Shown here: piece by piece, positions 1-7,685 of the stretch
Layout of the letters: every line of letters begins with the position of its first letter
Position numbering within the stretch: the first letter of the stretch is position 1
Assembly: GCA_965206315.1 (NCBI GenBank)
Contig: OZ242210.1
Coordinates: 2,356,001-2,420,000, forward strand
Direction: 5' to 3'
Length of the DNA stretch: 64,000 nt
From: Bin16 sp965206315
GTDB lineage: Bacteria > Chloroflexota > Dehalococcoidia > Lucifugimonadales > Australimonadaceae
Translations under genes and position numbers: made by a program
Notes under the pieces: model-generated
The model's database searches: none
Seen by the model: the letters and a program-made list of their open reading frames with translations, nothing else
Told to the model about the DNA's origin: nothing

Positions 1-3
1 TCC

Positions 4-627
4 TCACCTCCAACGCGAAGGCCGTGTCAGGACATAGCCGTCGGCCTTGGTTACGCGGTCTGGAAACTGACTGTCCCTCAGTGCGCTGCGGCCTATGGTG
101 AAGAAACCTCTCGCTGCTTGGCGGAGACCAGCGGAATGCCGGCCCGGCGGGAAGGCAACCACAACGCGCTTTGCGGGATAGCGCTCGTTGATGGTGCGAA
201 CAGGTCCGGCCAGGTCGCCATCTCCCGATACGACGAGAGCGGTATCGAACAGGTCGTCTTGGGCATCGCCAAGCAGTTCGACCGCGATGTTCACGTCGGT
301 CATCTTCTCCTCGTAGGTATGCTCGATAGCTCCGCAGGAGGAGCAGCGTCTCCTCTTGGCGAGATGGTAGCCATAGTGGATGTGCAGGTCGGGAAGAGTA
401 GCCAGGGCCTCCAGATAGGTGTTTTGCCGCCTTGGCTTGTCGGCGTCGAAAGGCTCGGGATACACGACAGCGGTGAAGTAGCGAACCGCCACCAAATGCT
501 GGTCGGCTCGCAGCAGTTTCTGGGACAGGAGGTGAAGGTCCAGCCAGTAGTAGCGTCGCCACCCTTGTCGCCTGAGACCTTGGTAGAGATTGAGCCCGTC
601 GATGTAAACTGCGACTCGCTGTGTCAT
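4..627 (-). CDS. NYN-domain (LabA/DUF88-like) protein
   Basis: Probable NYN-domain protein, a PIN-like nuclease fold usually linked to RNA processing. The N-terminus reads AVYIDGLNLYQGL, the classical first Asp motif, and a later VVSGDGDLAGPVRTI gives the second acidic motif (SGDGD). A CSSCG pair in the middle of the protein could help bind a metal. I place the start at the ATG at 627 rather than 42 bases upstream, because GAGGAAC lies just ahead of it and the family begins about here. About 207 residues. It is transcribed away from lipB and its own downstream neighbour is outside the window. The specific substrate is unknown. Confidence 0.8.
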   Translation of the reverse strand: MTQRVAVYIDGLNLYQGLRRQGWRRYYWLDLHLLSQKLLRADQHLVAVRYFTAVVYPEPFDADKPRRQNTYLEALATLPDLHIHYGYHLAKRRRCSSCGAIEHTYEEKMTDVNIAVELLGDAQDDLFDTALVVSGDGDLAGPVRTINERYPAKRVVVAFPPGRHSAGLRQAARGFFTIGRSALRDSQFPDRVTKADGYVLTRPSRWR

Positions 628-697
628 GTGTTCCTCATGTGGGGTAGGCAGTACGTGCTTGACACCCAAGGCACGTCGGGTGTGAAATGGCTACACT

Positions 698-744
698 CCC
701 CCAGTGATAGGATCACTGGGCCGACGCCCCCAACTGGGGGCGTC
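698..744 (+). promoter_or_regulatory. Double-hairpin leader before lipB, possible attenuator
   Basis: Two adjacent inverted repeats. Hairpin 1 pairs CCCAGTGAT (700-708) with ATCACTGGG (712-720). Hairpin 2 pairs GACGCCCCC (723-731) with GGGGGCGTC (736-744) over a four-base loop and is followed by a T-rich run (TCTTCATTT), as in a weak intrinsic terminator. The segment CCCCCAGT (698-705) is also perfectly complementary to ACTGGGGG (733-740), so a third, mutually exclusive pairing exists. That geometry is typical of attenuators, but no known riboswitch class was recognised. Confidence 0.4.
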
Positions 745-786
745 TCTTCATTTATGGGCGATGACTGCTCGGATGTCCACCCCGGG

Positions 787-1446
787 ATGACAGTGGTTGA
801 GGGGATGACAACACGGCGCGGCGAAGTGCACTGGCTCGGCGAAGGCATCGACTACGCCTGGGCGTTGGGATTGCAGCGCGAACTGCTCGAACAGCGGGTC
901 GCCGGCGAGCGCGGCGACACGCTGCTGCTGCTCGGCCACGCGCCGGTCTACACGGCGGGACGCCGCTCCGTGCCGGAGGACGTGCTCGTCCAGCTTGACG
1001 CTCCGCTCGTCGAGACCGACAGGGGCGGGCAGACGACGTACCACGGGCCCGGGCAGCTCGTGGGCTATCCCATCGTGTCGCTCGCTGACCTCGGCCTGGG
1101 ACCGAAGCGGTACGTCGAGGCGGTCGAGAGCGCGCTCATCGCGGCGCTTGGCGAGTACGGTATCCTCGCGCACCGCGAGGAAGGACTGACGGGGGTGTGG
1201 ACGGCGGCGGGGAAGATCGCGGCGATAGGCGTGAAGGTCTCGCGCGGGGTCACGATGCACGGCTTCGCGCTGAACGTCGCCACCGACCTCCGGGCGTACG
1301 ACGCCATCGTCCCGTGTGGCATCGGCGACAGGCCGGTGACCTCGCTGCACGCGCTCCTGGGACGCGCGCCGGACCTGAAGGAGGCGGCGTACGTCGTGGC
1401 GGAGGCGCTCGGCGCGTCGCTCGGTATCGCGTGGCGCGCCCGTTAG
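787..1446 (+). CDS. lipB: Octanoyltransferase LipB
   Basis: Transfers the octanoyl group from acyl carrier protein to lipoyl domains, the first step of lipoate synthesis in the cytoplasm. The BPL/LplA/LipB signature is clear: RGGQTTYHGPGQL in the first half, GKIAAIGVKVSRGVTMHG with the catalytic Lys, and YDAIVPCGI with the catalytic Cys. Length of about 219 residues (or 213 from the second ATG at 805) is normal. Neither start has a well-spaced ribosome site: GAGGGG abuts the ATG at 805 directly, so the start is uncertain. The open frame extends much further upstream, but that part is the antisense of the NYN gene and has no LipB similarity. lipA is not in the window. Confidence 0.93.
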   Translation: MTVVEGMTTRRGEVHWLGEGIDYAWALGLQRELLEQRVAGERGDTLLLLGHAPVYTAGRRSVPEDVLVQLDAPLVETDRGGQTTYHGPGQLVGYPIVSLADLGLGPKRYVEAVESALIAALGEYGILAHREEGLTGVWTAAGKIAAIGVKVSRGVTMHGFALNVATDLRAYDAIVPCGIGDRPVTSLHALLGRAPDLKEAAYVVAEALGASLGIAWRAR

Positions 1447-1500
1447 CGGCCGCCGCTCCCGCCCCCAGCTTTCACTGGAATCACGATGCGTGTGTCCTCT

Positions 1501-1574
1501 GTCCCGTCATTCCCGCACCGGTGGGAATCCAGGGTGCGCGGGCAGCGCACGTGGGGTGTCGGGGGGGGGGGGGG
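1501..1574. repeat. R1 palindromic repeat copy followed by a 14-G run
   Basis: Positions about 1503-1530 hold an R1 unit (GTCATTCCCGC, short loop, then GGGAATCCAG), the commonest dispersed palindrome in the window. It is followed at 1561-1574 by 14 consecutive G residues. The whole 1447-1639 gap has no gene. Confidence 0.75.
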
Positions 1575-1627
1575 CAGCCGCCGCTAACGTGCATCCCTTT
1601 TTCATGTACGGGCAGGTTGCCGCTCCC

Positions 1628-1633
1628 TAGAAT
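1628..1633 (+). promoter_or_regulatory. -10 element for a possibly leaderless cdsZ transcript
   Basis: TAGAAT ends six bases before the ATG at 1640, which is the normal distance from a -10 box to the transcription start, and no Shine-Dalgarno sequence precedes that ATG. This suggests a leaderless mRNA. No convincing -35 box was seen. Confidence 0.35.
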
Positions 1634-1639
1634 TGCTCC

Positions 1640-2338
1640 ATGCCCGCGACCCGCGAACTGCTCGCGCTGCAATCCGTGGACGATGAGCTTGCCGTCCGCC
1701 GTGCACGGCTGAGCGAGATCGCGCCGCTGCTGGGCGACGACTCGGCGATACGTGCCCTGGCAAACCGTCTCGCGTCGGAGCAGGCCGAGGTCGACTCGGC
1801 GCTTGGGCGCCAGCAGGAGTTCGACTCGGTCATCGCCGGTTTCACGGAGCGCGTGGACGCCGCCGAGAAGAGGCTCTACAGCGGCGTGGTCGTGAACCCC
1901 CGCGAACTGCAGGACCTCCAGGCCGACGTCAACATGCTCAAGCGCCAGCGGGGCCAACAGGAGGACGCGCTCCTGGAAGTGATGGTGGAGCTCGACACCG
2001 CGCGCGGTAAGCGCGACGCCTCCGCGAATGAGTTGGAGTCGCTGAAAGTGTCGTGGGCTGCGGAGCAGCAGTCGCTCACGGCCGAGAAGCAGCGGCTGGA
2101 GACGGAGGTGGCCGACTTCGAGGGTCAGCGCGAGTCCCTTACCGGACGCATACCCCCGCCTGAGGTCGCCCTGTACGAGCAGGTGCGGAGGAACCACCCG
2201 CACCCGGTTGCGCAGATGCACAACAACACCTGCAACGCGTGCCGTGTCGGCGTCCCGATGCGCACGGCGCAGGAGGTGCGCACCTCCTCGGCCCCGGTTC
2301 GATGTCCGCACTGCGGGCGCATCCTGTTACCGGAGTAG
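1640..2338 (+). CDS. cdsZ: CdsZ-like coiled-coil protein with C4 zinc ribbon (DUF164)
   Basis: The 232-residue protein has a long N-terminal coiled coil (about residues 5-175, rich in heptads of Leu, Glu, Arg and Gln) and a C-terminal zinc ribbon with CNAC near residue 196 and CPHCG near residue 222. This architecture matches the DUF164/zf-RING_7 family (CdsZ), implicated in RNA or nucleic-acid binding; its exact job is not settled. The motif SGVVVNPRELQDLQ between helices is typical of the family. The gene probably uses the ATG at 1640 without a ribosome site. From memory, relatives can sit near rnpB in other phyla; here a recombinase gene and an IS30 lie between the two. Confidence 0.85.
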   Translation: MPATRELLALQSVDDELAVRRARLSEIAPLLGDDSAIRALANRLASEQAEVDSALGRQQEFDSVIAGFTERVDAAEKRLYSGVVVNPRELQDLQADVNMLKRQRGQQEDALLEVMVELDTARGKRDASANELESLKVSWAAEQQSLTAEKQRLETEVADFEGQRESLTGRIPPPEVALYEQVRRNHPHPVAQMHNNTCNACRVGVPMRTAQEVRTSSAPVRCPHCGRILLPE

Positions 2339-2340
2339 TC

Positions 2341-2374
2341 GGGTCCCCTCTCCTGAGGGAGAGGGTTAGGGTGA
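2341..2374. repeat. R3 repeat copy
   Basis: Palindrome-like segment CCCCTCTCCTGAGGGAGAGG followed by GTTAGGGTGAGGG, matching the R3 family (CCCTCTGGGAGAGGG type) found at about 5434, 5565, 47661, 51520, 52890 and 55484. Confidence 0.7.
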
Positions 2375-2444
2375 GGGCCCTGTGGAGGTGGAGCGGGGGA
2401 GTATGTCGTCGGTATGCAAACCGAAGAGAGCATGGAGTAGAGCG

Positions 2445-3815
2445 ATGCGAGCGATAGGCTATTTCACCGTGGACACGGAGGCGCGGAACGTCCGTGCAGC
2501 CAGCGAGGCCCGGATCCGGGCGTTCCAGGAGTACTGCGAGACGCGGCGGCACATCCCGCACGGAACGTTCGCCGACCTCAAGGGCGACGGCGGCGGCGAA
2601 GGCTGGCAGGAGATGATGGACTTCATCCGCGAGAACCGCCAGGGCTACCTCGTCGTGACGCCTGACGCCGCCCACCTCGGCCCTACGCTCGAGGAGCAGG
2701 TGGAGCGTGTGCTGGAGATGGACGCGCTCTCGTCCAAGGTCGTGTGCGACGACCTCGACCTGCCGGACCCGTTGCAGAACGCGCTACGCAACTCCCGGAA
2801 GTCGGCGCAGCGGAGCGAGCGCATCAGGGCGGGGATGATGGCGAAGGCCGCGAAGGGCCTCGCCCTTGGCAAGCCGCCCTACGGCTACTACGTCACCGCT
2901 GACGGCGCGTTCCACGTCTCGCCGAAGGAGTCGGAGGTCGTCAAGACGATCTTCCGCCTCTACCTGCAGCCCGGAGGCAGTGTGCGGTCGGTCGCCGCGG
3001 CGCTGAACGCCCGGAACGTCCGCACGAGGAGCGGACGCCGCTGGAGCCTCGTGACCGTGCGGGACGTGCTGCGCAATGCCGCCTACATCGGCACGTACCA
3101 CCGGTTCGGGATGCGCATACCCGGGAGCTACGAGTCCATCGTCTCGACGTTCGAATTCCGCCGGGCGCAGGACCGGCTGCAGGAGCGGAGCCCCTCGCAA
3201 CGCACCTCGCGCCCCGCGCCCGTGTTCCTGCTCTCAGGCGTGCTCTACTGCCATCACTGCGGCAAGCGGATGATGGGCATCGTGCGCCGCCAGACGTGGC
3301 ACCGGAAGGACGGCGAGCGGGCGCGCGCGCAGTACCGCTACTACCAGTGTCAGTCGCGCATCAACCGCAACCAGTGCGACTACCGCACCATGAAGGCCGA
3401 CGAACTCGAGGCGGAGGTCGTGCGCGTCGTGCGCGAACGGCTCGCGGCGGGCGAGCGCGGCGATGACCCCGGCGATGTCTCGTGGCTCGCGGGCGACAAG
3501 GCGCGCTCCGAGGCGACGATGCACTCGCTCGATAAGCAGTTCATGGAGGGCGTGCACCGCGCGGCAAACGGGACGATGTCGCTGTCGACGCTGCGCGGCG
3601 GCCTCGAGCAGTTGCGCGCGATCAAGCACGACCTGGGCGAGCAGATAGACAAGGCCGGCGACAGCGGAGCGGCGCGTGCCCGTCTGGAGTCGAACGTCAC
3701 GAAGATACTCACCGAGTGGGACGGCCTCCCGGCCACCGACCGCCGCGACCTCCTCCGCTCCGTCGTCTCGAAGGTCACCGTCAAGCGCGGCAAACCGGAG
3801 ATTACCCTCCGCTAG
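2445..3815 (+). CDS. Large serine recombinase homologue lacking catalytic residues
   Basis: A 456-residue protein laid out like a large serine recombinase: resolvase-like domain (about 1-145), recombinase domain (about 150-270, starting at GKPPYGY), zinc ribbon (CHHCG near 290 and a CQSRINRNQCDY segment near 330), then a coiled coil to the end. The catalytic domain is degenerate. Active enzymes begin with a YxRVS motif; here it is AIGYFTVDTEA, so the serine position is Asp10, and the DRLSR arginine motif is replaced by TPDAAHLG. It is therefore probably not a working recombinase and may be a domesticated DNA-binding protein. The start at 2445 is chosen because GGAG lies seven bases upstream and MRAIGYF is where the family begins. 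It follows cdsZ by about 100 bases. Confidence 0.85.
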   Translation: MRAIGYFTVDTEARNVRAASEARIRAFQEYCETRRHIPHGTFADLKGDGGGEGWQEMMDFIRENRQGYLVVTPDAAHLGPTLEEQVERVLEMDALSSKVVCDDLDLPDPLQNALRNSRKSAQRSERIRAGMMAKAAKGLALGKPPYGYYVTADGAFHVSPKESEVVKTIFRLYLQPGGSVRSVAAALNARNVRTRSGRRWSLVTVRDVLRNAAYIGTYHRFGMRIPGSYESIVSTFEFRRAQDRLQERSPSQRTSRPAPVFLLSGVLYCHHCGKRMMGIVRRQTWHRKDGERARAQYRYYQCQSRINRNQCDYRTMKADELEAEVVRVVRERLAAGERGDDPGDVSWLAGDKARSEATMHSLDKQFMEGVHRAANGTMSLSTLRGGLEQLRAIKHDLGEQIDKAGDSGAARARLESNVTKILTEWDGLPATDRRDLLRSVVSKVTVKRGKPEITLR

Positions 3816-4860
3816 ACGCCTCGTCGTTCCCGCGAAGGCGGGGAGGTGGATTCACATTCGAAGTGCAACACCTGCTCTCGTAGCACCTCGGCCGGGGTCT
3901 GCCACTCGAGGCACTTGCGCGGCGTATTGTTATACACCCTCAACAGCGCCGTGAACTCTCCCTCCGACAGTGAGGCCAGGTTCGTCTTGCGGGGTAAGAA
4001 CCAGCGCATCCGCCCGATAGCGTTCTCCACGCCTCCCTTCTGCCACGGCGAATAGGTGTCGCAGAAGAACGTCTCGATGCCCCAGGCGTGGAGTTCGTAG
4101 TGGTGGGCGAACTCCGTGCCGTTGTCGAACGTGACCGTCTGGCGGAACTCCGGTGGCAGCGTCCCAGGACGGCGGCGATGGCTTTGGCGACCGGTGCTGC
4201 TGCCCTCGAAGGTCGCCGCACCGCAAGCAGCAGCCTCGAACGGCGCTCGTGCAGCATCAGCACCGTCTGCCCGGTCCTGCCGAACTGCATCCCATCCGCC
4301 TCCCAGTGCCCGAATGTCTGCCGGTCAGCAACTGCTGCAGGGCGTTCCGAGAGCGGCCGGCGGTGCAGAATGGTGCGGGCCGAACTGCTCCCCCCACGCT
4401 GGCGCCGACCGCGCCGCCACTTCCCCCGCCGCAACAGCTTGCGCCACGAATAGTCCTTCGTCCGCGCTATCTGCGCGTAGATGAACTGGTAGATGCTCTC
4501 ATGGGAGGTGACGCTCTTGCCTCGCTCCTTCTTCAACCGCCCCGCCACTGCCTCCGGCGACCAGCCCAGTTGCAAACCGAGCAGCACATCCCTGCGGAGC
4601 TCGTCTTCCCGGTCCAGCCGTGCGCCACACCAGCGTCGTGCACGGGCTTGCTCATGGGCATAGGTCGCCCGGTAGCCGCCGTCCTTCGTGCCGTTGCGCT
4701 TCAACTCCCGAGCAATCGTCGGTGGCGGGCGATCCAGAGTTGCTGCGATTTGCCGGATCGAGCGCCCCTCGGCACGTAAGCGGGCAATCGCACAGCGTTC
4801 CTCAAATCCCAAGCTGCGTATAGCGGTTCCCCATGGCAACACCTTAGTCTGGTGTTGCAC
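3812..4860 (-). pseudogene. IS30-family transposase, frameshifted
   Basis: The 5' part (from 4860) encodes an N-terminal HTH (SIRQIAATLDRPPPTIARELKR), the central region and the first catalytic Asp (HWEADG). Near 4155-4175 one base seems to be missing, and the remainder continues in another frame with TFDNGTEF (second Asp) and GGVENAIGRMRWFLPR (Glu). Joined, these give an intact IS30 DDE order. The stop of the second frame at 3812 lies outside the left inverted repeat, so the last residues come from flanking DNA. No obvious slippery site is present, so a decayed gene is more likely than programmed frameshifting. Confidence 0.88.
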
Positions 4861-4872
4861 TTCGTTTGTTAA
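3851..4872. mobile_element. IS30-family insertion sequence, 1022 bp
   Basis: Bounded by imperfect inverted repeats of about 22 bases: left 3851-3872 and right 4851-4872, sharing CGAAGTGCAACACC exactly plus matches in the outer part. The size suits IS30. The only gene is the frameshifted transposase. The left end sits next to an R1 repeat fragment (3827-3846, TTCCCGCGAAGGCGGG), so the element may have landed in repeat DNA. A target duplication could not be fixed with confidence. Confidence 0.85.
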
Positions 4873-4891
4873 CTTAGGGGACCTCGCCTGA

Positions 4892-4963
4892 TGTAGGGGC
4901 GTCCCTTGTGGGCGCCCTGCTTGGTCCCTTCCCCCTTGATGGGGGAAGGTTAGGATGGGGGTG
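4892..4963. repeat. R5 and R4 repeat copies
   Basis: R5 (TGTAGGGGCGTCCC, then TGTGGGCGCCCT) is followed directly by R4 (CCCTTCCCCCTTGATGGGGG and AAGGTTAGGATGGGGGTG). The same R5-R4 order occurs again near 47559 and 51626. Confidence 0.75.
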
Positions 4964-4992
4964 ACTGGCCACGTGGGGTGTTCTCACGGGCG

Positions 4993-4998
4993 TATACT
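4993..4998 (+). promoter_or_regulatory. -10 box of rnpB
   Basis: TATACT lies eight bases before the predicted 5' end of the RNase P RNA at 5007. No good -35 match is visible in the GC-rich repeat sequence upstream. Confidence 0.5.
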
Positions 4999-5006
4999 GG
5001 TTGTGT

Positions 5007-5386
5007 CAAGAGGGCCGGGCGGCCGCTCCGGCGTCGCCGGGGAGGAAAGTCCGGACTCCGCCGGGCAGGGTGCTGGGTAACGCCCAGGCGCAGCGATGCG
5101 ACGGAAAGTGCCACAGAGACCACAGCGCCGATGGCCCCGCGTTCTGCGGGGGACAGGCAAGCGTGAAACGGTGCGGTAAGAGCGCACCAGGTCCCGGTGC
5201 AAGCCGGGATGCTGGCAAACCCCACCCGGAGCAAGGCCAAATAGAGGGACGTCTCCGCCCGGCGGAGCGCAGCGCCCGGCTGCTGTCCCCGGGTAGGCCG
5301 CACGATCCCTTCCGGCAACGGAGGGACCAGATAGATGGCCGCCGCCTCGCACGCGAGGTACAGAATCCGGCTTACAGGCCCTCTTG
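5007..5386 (+). ncRNA. rnpB: RNase P RNA, bacterial type A
   Basis: Catalytic RNA that removes 5' leaders from pre-tRNA. The universal segments occur in order: GAGGAAAGTCCGGACTCC near 5040, ACAGAGACCACAG near 5112, GGTAAGAGCGCACC near 5173, CAAGGCCAAATAGAGGG near 5233, AGATAGATGG near 5329 and CAGAATCCGGCTTAC near 5360. The terminal P1 helix pairs CAAGAGGGCC (5007-5016) with GGCCCTCTTG (5377-5386). Open frames drawn across this segment on both strands are spurious. Confidence 0.97.
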
Positions 5387-5429
5387 GCGCTCGTCTGCCT
5401 TGTTGGGTGGAGAGCGAAAAGCACCTGCT

Positions 5430-5607
5430 CCTCTCGCCCTCTGAGAGAGGGTGCCGCGCGAGCGGCGCGGTGAGGGACTGTCATTCCGAGCGGAGCCGTC
5501 GGCGATAGCCGAGGGCGGAGTCCCGCGCTTTAGCGCGCAGAATCCTCTCGGGGAGAACCCCTCGCCCTCTGGGAGAGGGTGCCACGCCAGCGGCGGGTGA
5601 GGGTTGT
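5430..5607. repeat. Cluster of R3 and R2-like repeats
   Basis: Two R3 copies (about 5434-5475 and 5565-5607) enclose a variant R2 unit at about 5480-5553 (GTCATTCCGAGCGGAG, ending in ATCCTCTCGGGG). The gap between rnpB and the Rieske gene is otherwise empty. Confidence 0.7.
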
Positions 5608-6918
5608 CTAGCGCGAGTGGGGGTAGGCGAGCTCGAGGTTGGGCGGCTCGTCCACCTTGGCGTAGAGCCAGTCGTGCATGTGCTCGTACCAGGACTCGCC
5701 CTTCGGGAGCGTGCCGATGGCGGAGCGCACGCGATACCACTCCGGGTTCTCGACGCACGGCGGCGTCACGTTGTCGTAGTGGAGGGCCTTCGCCGCGTTC
5801 AGGAGACGGCGCCGCACCTGGATGATCATGCCGTCCGAGCGTCCGAGGTGCTCGATGCTGCGGTTCTGGACGGGCCCCATGCTCTCGGTGACGGCCTGGT
5901 CCTGCAGGAAGACGGTCGCGATGCCGGTGAACGTCTCGGTGCGCTGGAGGTTGCGGTCTATCTCGTAGTCGTTCTTGCGGTTGGCGCGCGGGCGGAAGCG
6001 TCCGAGCGGGCCCGCGGTATCGGGCAGCAGCTCGCCCGCAGGGTGCGTCGCGTTGCCGAGCACGCCGAACCGCCTGCTGTCGGCGACGTTCTTCGTGGGA
6101 TGCCAGGAGACCGTCCAGACCATCGTGTGGTGGTCGTCCATCGGCACCCAGATGTGGCCGGGCACGGTGCCGTCGGCGGCGGCAGGGAAGAAGGTGAAGA
6201 TGGGAAAGAGGAACTGGGTGATGCGCCAGTAGGTGGTCTCCTCGTTTTCCTCGCGGTTCGCGCCGTAGACGACGCCGTACTTCGTGGGAACGACCTCCAG
6301 CGTGGGGTGCTTGTCGTTGTGCCAGACGCCGATGTTGCCCTCAGCGTCCGGGTCCAGCCGTCCGTGGAGGAAGAAGAGGTGGCTGGTGTCGATGTCGCCC
6401 TCGAGGCCCTGCATCCAGTTGCAGGCGCGCTGCGCGAGGGAGAAGTTGCGCTGCTCCTCCGGCATGGCGGTCCACTCGAAGTCGGGCAGTCCGGGCGGTT
6501 CGCCCTCGCCGAGGTACGCCCACACGACGCCGCCGTGGACCGCGCCGCGGTACGCCCACGCGCGGATCTTGTCCTTGAAGCTGCTGTCGCCGGGCTCGTT
6601 GGGCTGGTCGACGCACTGGCCGGTGACGTCGTACTTCCAGCCGTGGTAGACGCACCGGAGGCCTCCCTGCTCGTTGCGGCCGTAGAAGAGCGAGGCGCCG
6701 CGGTGCGGGCACGTCTCGGAGAAGACGCCCACATCGCCCTTGGAGTCGCGGAAGACGATGAGGTCTTCGCCGAGCAGGCGGAAGCGCTGGGGATCGCAGT
6801 CGGGGCCGCCGAGCTCCTCGACAGGCATGATGGGGAGCCAGTAGCGGCGCATGAGTTCGCCCATCGGCGTTCCCTTGCCCACCTGCGTCAGCATCTCGTT
6901 GTCTGCCGTGCTCAGCAT
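5608..6918 (-). CDS. Rieske oxygenase alpha subunit (copy 1)
   Basis: Probable terminal oxygenase of an aromatic ring-hydroxylating or demethylating system, phthalate-dioxygenase-like. The 436-residue protein has a Rieske [2Fe-2S] site at Cys70/His72 (CPHRGA) and Cys89/His92 (CVYHGW), and the mononuclear iron motif IDTSHLFFLH (Asp-x2-His-x4-His) in the catalytic half. QDQAVTESMG supplies a likely third acidic ligand. It stands alone, divergent from the cupin-like gene at 7054, with no beta subunit, ferredoxin or reductase nearby. TATAAG on the minus strand near 6968-6973 is a possible -10 box. Substrate unknown. Confidence 0.92.
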   Translation of the reverse strand: MLSTADNEMLTQVGKGTPMGELMRRYWLPIMPVEELGGPDCDPQRFRLLGEDLIVFRDSKGDVGVFSETCPHRGASLFYGRNEQGGLRCVYHGWKYDVTGQCVDQPNEPGDSSFKDKIRAWAYRGAVHGGVVWAYLGEGEPPGLPDFEWTAMPEEQRNFSLAQRACNWMQGLEGDIDTSHLFFLHGRLDPDAEGNIGVWHNDKHPTLEVVPTKYGVVYGANREENEETTYWRITQFLFPIFTFFPAAADGTVPGHIWVPMDDHHTMVWTVSWHPTKNVADSRRFGVLGNATHPAGELLPDTAGPLGRFRPRANRKNDYEIDRNLQRTETFTGIATVFLQDQAVTESMGPVQNRSIEHLGRSDGMIIQVRRRLLNAAKALHYDNVTPPCVENPEWYRVRSAIGTLPKGESWYEHMHDWLYAKVDEPPNLELAYPHSR

Positions 6919-7053
6919 GACGGATCCTCCGTGTCCTGCCTTGGACTGCGCTCCGATTACGCGCTATCTTATAGCCGTGTCGTTGCAGTTGCCATTGTGG
7001 CGATGCGGACGCTCCGGCTTCAAGAGGGCAGGGGCGCAGAGGAAGGAGCACTT

Positions 7054-7575
7054 ATGGCCATCAATCCTTATACGCTTCCCCCGGACCTGCAGGGCTGGCG
7101 CGGCGAGTCGATACCCGGAGCGCACAAGCGCAAGTGGTTCACGCTGGTCGAGAACGACAAGTGCCTCGTGACGGCGCTGCTGCTCATCCCCGGCGAGGTC
7201 GGGATCCGGCACTCGCACGAATCGGGCGAGCTGTCGGTCCACTTCTCGGACGAGATGCGGCCCGAGGTGACGTGGAACCCGCCCGGCATGGTGCACGGCG
7301 GCGTCCCCGCGCCCGCGAACCCGGTGGAAGCCGCGGTGGAGGGGCTGATCGACGAGGAGTCGATACGAGCGTCCGGCAACCCGGAGTTCGCGCGGTTCAT
7401 CGCGGGAGTGCTGGAGGCGCACGTGAAGCGCGTCGACGAGATCGTCGCGGAGCGGACACGCCCCGCGCCGGCGCCGCGCGTCATCGTGGACGTGCTCTTT
7501 CCGCCGTTCAAGACGACCATCGTCGACCCCGGCGTCGCGGACGGCAAGACGGTTACCGGTCAGTGGTACGACTAG
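7054..7575 (+). CDS. Small cupin-like protein, function unknown
   Basis: The 173-residue protein is not firmly assigned. It carries a short cupin-like patch, LLLIPGEVGIRHSHESGELSVHFSD, that could supply two His metal ligands, and later a WNPPGMVHGG segment with another His. The start at 7054 is fixed by AGGAAGGAG a few bases upstream; a longer frame exists but is antisense to the Rieske gene. It shares the intergenic region with copy 1 of the Rieske family and precedes an amidohydrolase, suggesting a place in the same catabolic unit. A role in substrate binding or isomerisation would be a guess. Confidence 0.7.
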   Translation: MAINPYTLPPDLQGWRGESIPGAHKRKWFTLVENDKCLVTALLLIPGEVGIRHSHESGELSVHFSDEMRPEVTWNPPGMVHGGVPAPANPVEAAVEGLIDEESIRASGNPEFARFIAGVLEAHVKRVDEIVAERTRPAPAPRVIVDVLFPPFKTTIVDPGVADGKTVTGQWYD

Positions 7576-7589
7576 CAGGTACGGAGCGG

Positions 7590-7652
7590 AGTTGTCATGC
7601 TGAGCGAAGCTGAAGGGCAACCTGAAGCGCAGCCGAAGCATCTCTCGGGGGA
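7590..7652. repeat. Diverged R2 repeat
   Basis: TTGTCATGCTGAGCGAAG followed after about 30 bases by GCATCTCTCGGGG resembles R2 but has extra central sequence. It lies between the cupin-like gene and the amidohydrolase. Confidence 0.6.
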
Positions 7653-7685
7653 TCGTTGGCAGACGGATAGCAAAGGAGGAGTGTG

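Noticed and set aside
118..786. Long in-frame extension of lipB upstream of 787
   Set aside because: It is antisense to the NYN gene and crosses the hairpin leader; LipB similarity begins near the WLGEG segment.
4000..4860. Programmed frameshift in the IS30 transposase
   Set aside because: No slippery heptamer or downstream structure was seen near the shift; single-base loss is simpler.
5001..5444. Open reading frames over 5001-5444 on both strands
   Set aside because: They overlie the RNase P RNA, whose conserved segments and P1 helix are clear.
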